In this document: positions 35,067 through 35,906 of the stretch, piece by piece | How the letters are laid out: each line of letters begins with the position of its first letter | How positions within the stretch are numbered: position 1 is the stretch's first letter | From: a virus | Virus record (IMG/VR): IMGVR_UViG_3300023171_000031 | Location: 1 to 35,906 of that record | DNA: 35,906 nt | Direction: 5' to 3' (one strand) | Program-made: the position numbers and the translations under genes | Notes under the pieces: generated by a model | What the model was told of the DNA's origin: nothing | Database searches by the model: none | What the model saw: the letters and a program-made list of their open reading frames with translations, nothing else

Positions 35067-35663
35067 ATGTCTTTTTGGCAGACCAGCGACAATGACGACG
35101 CAACGCAGACTGGGTCGAGTTTCGACGGCGGTGGCGGCAACATGGAACCCATCCCGGACAATACCACTTGCACGGCGATGCTTGACGAAGTGAAGTGGGC
35201 GGAAACGAACGACGACAACCGTGCCGAGTATATCAGCGCACGCTGGCGTGTCGTTAAGCCGGAAATCTATGCGAACCGCGTTGTGTTTCACAAGATTTTT
35301 TGCACCGATGACAAGCCCGGTGTGAAACCGGATAAGGTCGACCAGACCCGCGACAAGGCTAAGCGTATGCTTGCGGCTATCGATGCTAACGCGGGCGGCA
35401 AGCTCGCCAAGGCACAGGCAAAGCCAACCGACGTGCAGCTTGCAACGGCGCTGTTGGGTAAGGCCATGAACATCAAGGTTATGATGTACTCGCTTCCCGA
35501 TCGGAATGACGCCAGCAAGATGATCGAGGGCAATTGGGTAGCGGCTGTGAGTGCCAAGAGCGCGGTTGCGGAAGTTGCTGCGGCCCCGGCGCGCAAACCG
35601 GCGTCGCCAACTCGTCAGGCATCGTCATTCGCCGCCGATCTCGACGACGACGTGCCCTTCTAA
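35067..35663 (+). CDS. DUF669-like single-stranded DNA-binding protein
   Basis: 198 residues. An N-terminal Gly-rich run (DGGGGNMEPIPDNTTCTAML) and AEYISARWRVVKPEIYANRV match the DUF669 OB-like fold. A Pro/Ala-rich linker then leads to an acidic C-terminal tip (ADLDDDVPF), the SSB signature for partner binding. It starts 2 nt after the ATPase gene stop and is followed by a terminator. Confidence 0.78.
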   Translation: MSFWQTSDNDDATQTGSSFDGGGGNMEPIPDNTTCTAMLDEVKWAETNDDNRAEYISARWRVVKPEIYANRVVFHKIFCTDDKPGVKPDKVDQTRDKAKRMLAAIDANAGGKLAKAQAKPTDVQLATALLGKAMNIKVMMYSLPDRNDASKMIEGNWVAAVSAKSAVAEVAAAPARKPASPTRQASSFAADLDDDVPF

Positions 35664-35718
35664 CACCCCTAACCGGACCCCGGCTGGATGCCGGGGCGAG
35701 GATTAGGCTGTGTTTTTT
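35663..35718 (+). terminator. Strong Rho-independent terminator
   Basis: A long hairpin has outer pairs ACAC/GTGT and CCTAA/TTAGG and an inner CCCCGGC-TGGAT-GCCGGGG stem, followed by six T (35713-35718). It ends the ATPase/SSB unit. Confidence 0.85.
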
Positions 35719-35733
35719 GATGGAGGAAGTGAG

Positions 35734-35904
35734 ATGAACTTGAGCGAAACCATGATGTATCTCGAAGAGCCTTACGATCCCGTAAAGGTCATTCAAGACC
35801 TGTTGGAACATGCGGTCTATGATCGTGAGCGCAACGATGAATGCTATGATGCTGTACAGAACGCGTTGGGGTATTTGGAGCAAGAAGGGGTCTCGGTCGA
35901 ATGA
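35734..35904 (+). CDS. Small acidic hypothetical protein
   Basis: 56 residues; the ATG at 35734 has GGAGGAAGTGAG in front, the shared initiation region. MNLSETMMYLEEPYDPVKVI and a helical acidic remainder with NDECYDAVQNALGYLEQEG. The stop overlaps an ATG at 35901 that begins the next gene, cut by the window end. Unknown function. Confidence 0.7.
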   Translation: MNLSETMMYLEEPYDPVKVIQDLLEHAVYDRERNDECYDAVQNALGYLEQEGVSVE

Positions 35905-35906
35905 CT

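Noticed and set aside
1-35906. CRISPR array, insertion sequence or integrase
   Set aside because: I saw no regularly spaced repeats, transposase or recombinase motifs. The 18-nt iterons at 31.3-31.6 kb are irregularly spaced and in both orientations.

Overview
The window is part of the genome of a tailed double-stranded DNA phage (or a prophage of one). The late genes on the minus strand are recognisable: terminase small and large subunits, a portal fused to a 2H phosphoesterase (Acb1-type) domain, a Mu gpF-like head protein, a DUF2213 protease/scaffold, a decoration protein, a DUF2184 major capsid protein, an SGNH hydrolase, a DUF4054 connector and a gp10-like tail-completion protein. The host is probably an alphaproteobacterium. 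The evidence is that the phage carries its own circularly permuted (two-piece) tmRNA gene of the alphaproteobacterial kind, and the coding sequence is GC-rich throughout. No integrase, lysogeny repressor cluster or tail tape-measure gene lies in the window, and the tail genes presumably lie beyond the left end.

Layout from left to right. 1-1887 (+): four tightly coupled small genes, two of them cysteine-rich, ending with a Lar-like zinc-ribbon protein. 1884-3477 (-): gp10-like protein, two membrane proteins and a polyproline micro-protein. 3559-4988 (+): a cassette with its own promoters, holding two hypothetical proteins, a 31-aa membrane peptide, a beta-rich structural-type protein and a Thivi_2564-like membrane protein. 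4985-11103 (-): the capsid block. 11199-11502 (+): one small promoter-driven gene. 11507-13386: 1.88 kb without credible protein genes, holding the permuted tmRNA, an abutting degenerate tRNA-Ala-like element and about 950 nt dense in perfect inverted repeats, which I read as a large structured RNA. 13387-17365 (-): MuF, cysteine-peptidase-like protein, several micro-proteins and the portal-Acb1 fusion. 17400-24543 (-): accessory genes packed stop-to-start, including a nucleotidyltransferase, a SpoT/Mesh1-like HD hydrolase and a HAD phosphatase. 24696-28821 (+): five or so promoter-headed accessory units with a Mom-like DNA modification enzyme. 28827-30697 (-): terminase. 31254-31677: an AT-rich gap with inverted iterons, the probable replication origin. 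31678-34126 (-): PrimPol-type primase/ATPase preceded by a Cro-like HTH protein. 34234-35904 (+): a RecA-like AAA ATPase and an SSB-like protein closed by a strong terminator.

The genes suggest how the phage works. The PrimPol/ATPase, AAA ATPase and SSB-like protein act at or near the iteron region. Terminase, portal and capsid genes build and fill the head. The accessory genes look aimed at host defence and at RNA and translation: Mom-like base modification and Lar-like proteins against restriction, an Acb1-type domain against cyclic-nucleotide signalling, and a tmRNA, a tRNA-like element and an RlaP-like nucleotidyltransferase near HAD and HD enzymes on the RNA side. The link between the RNA genes and RNA repair is my inference.

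Two promoter classes recur. One is TTGAC-N with a 16-17 bp spacer and a TA-rich or TAGNNN -10, on both strands and mostly before accessory genes. The other is TTGCC-N, 17 bp, TATANT before two structural or packaging units. Many genes share a GGAG...TGAGATG initiation region.
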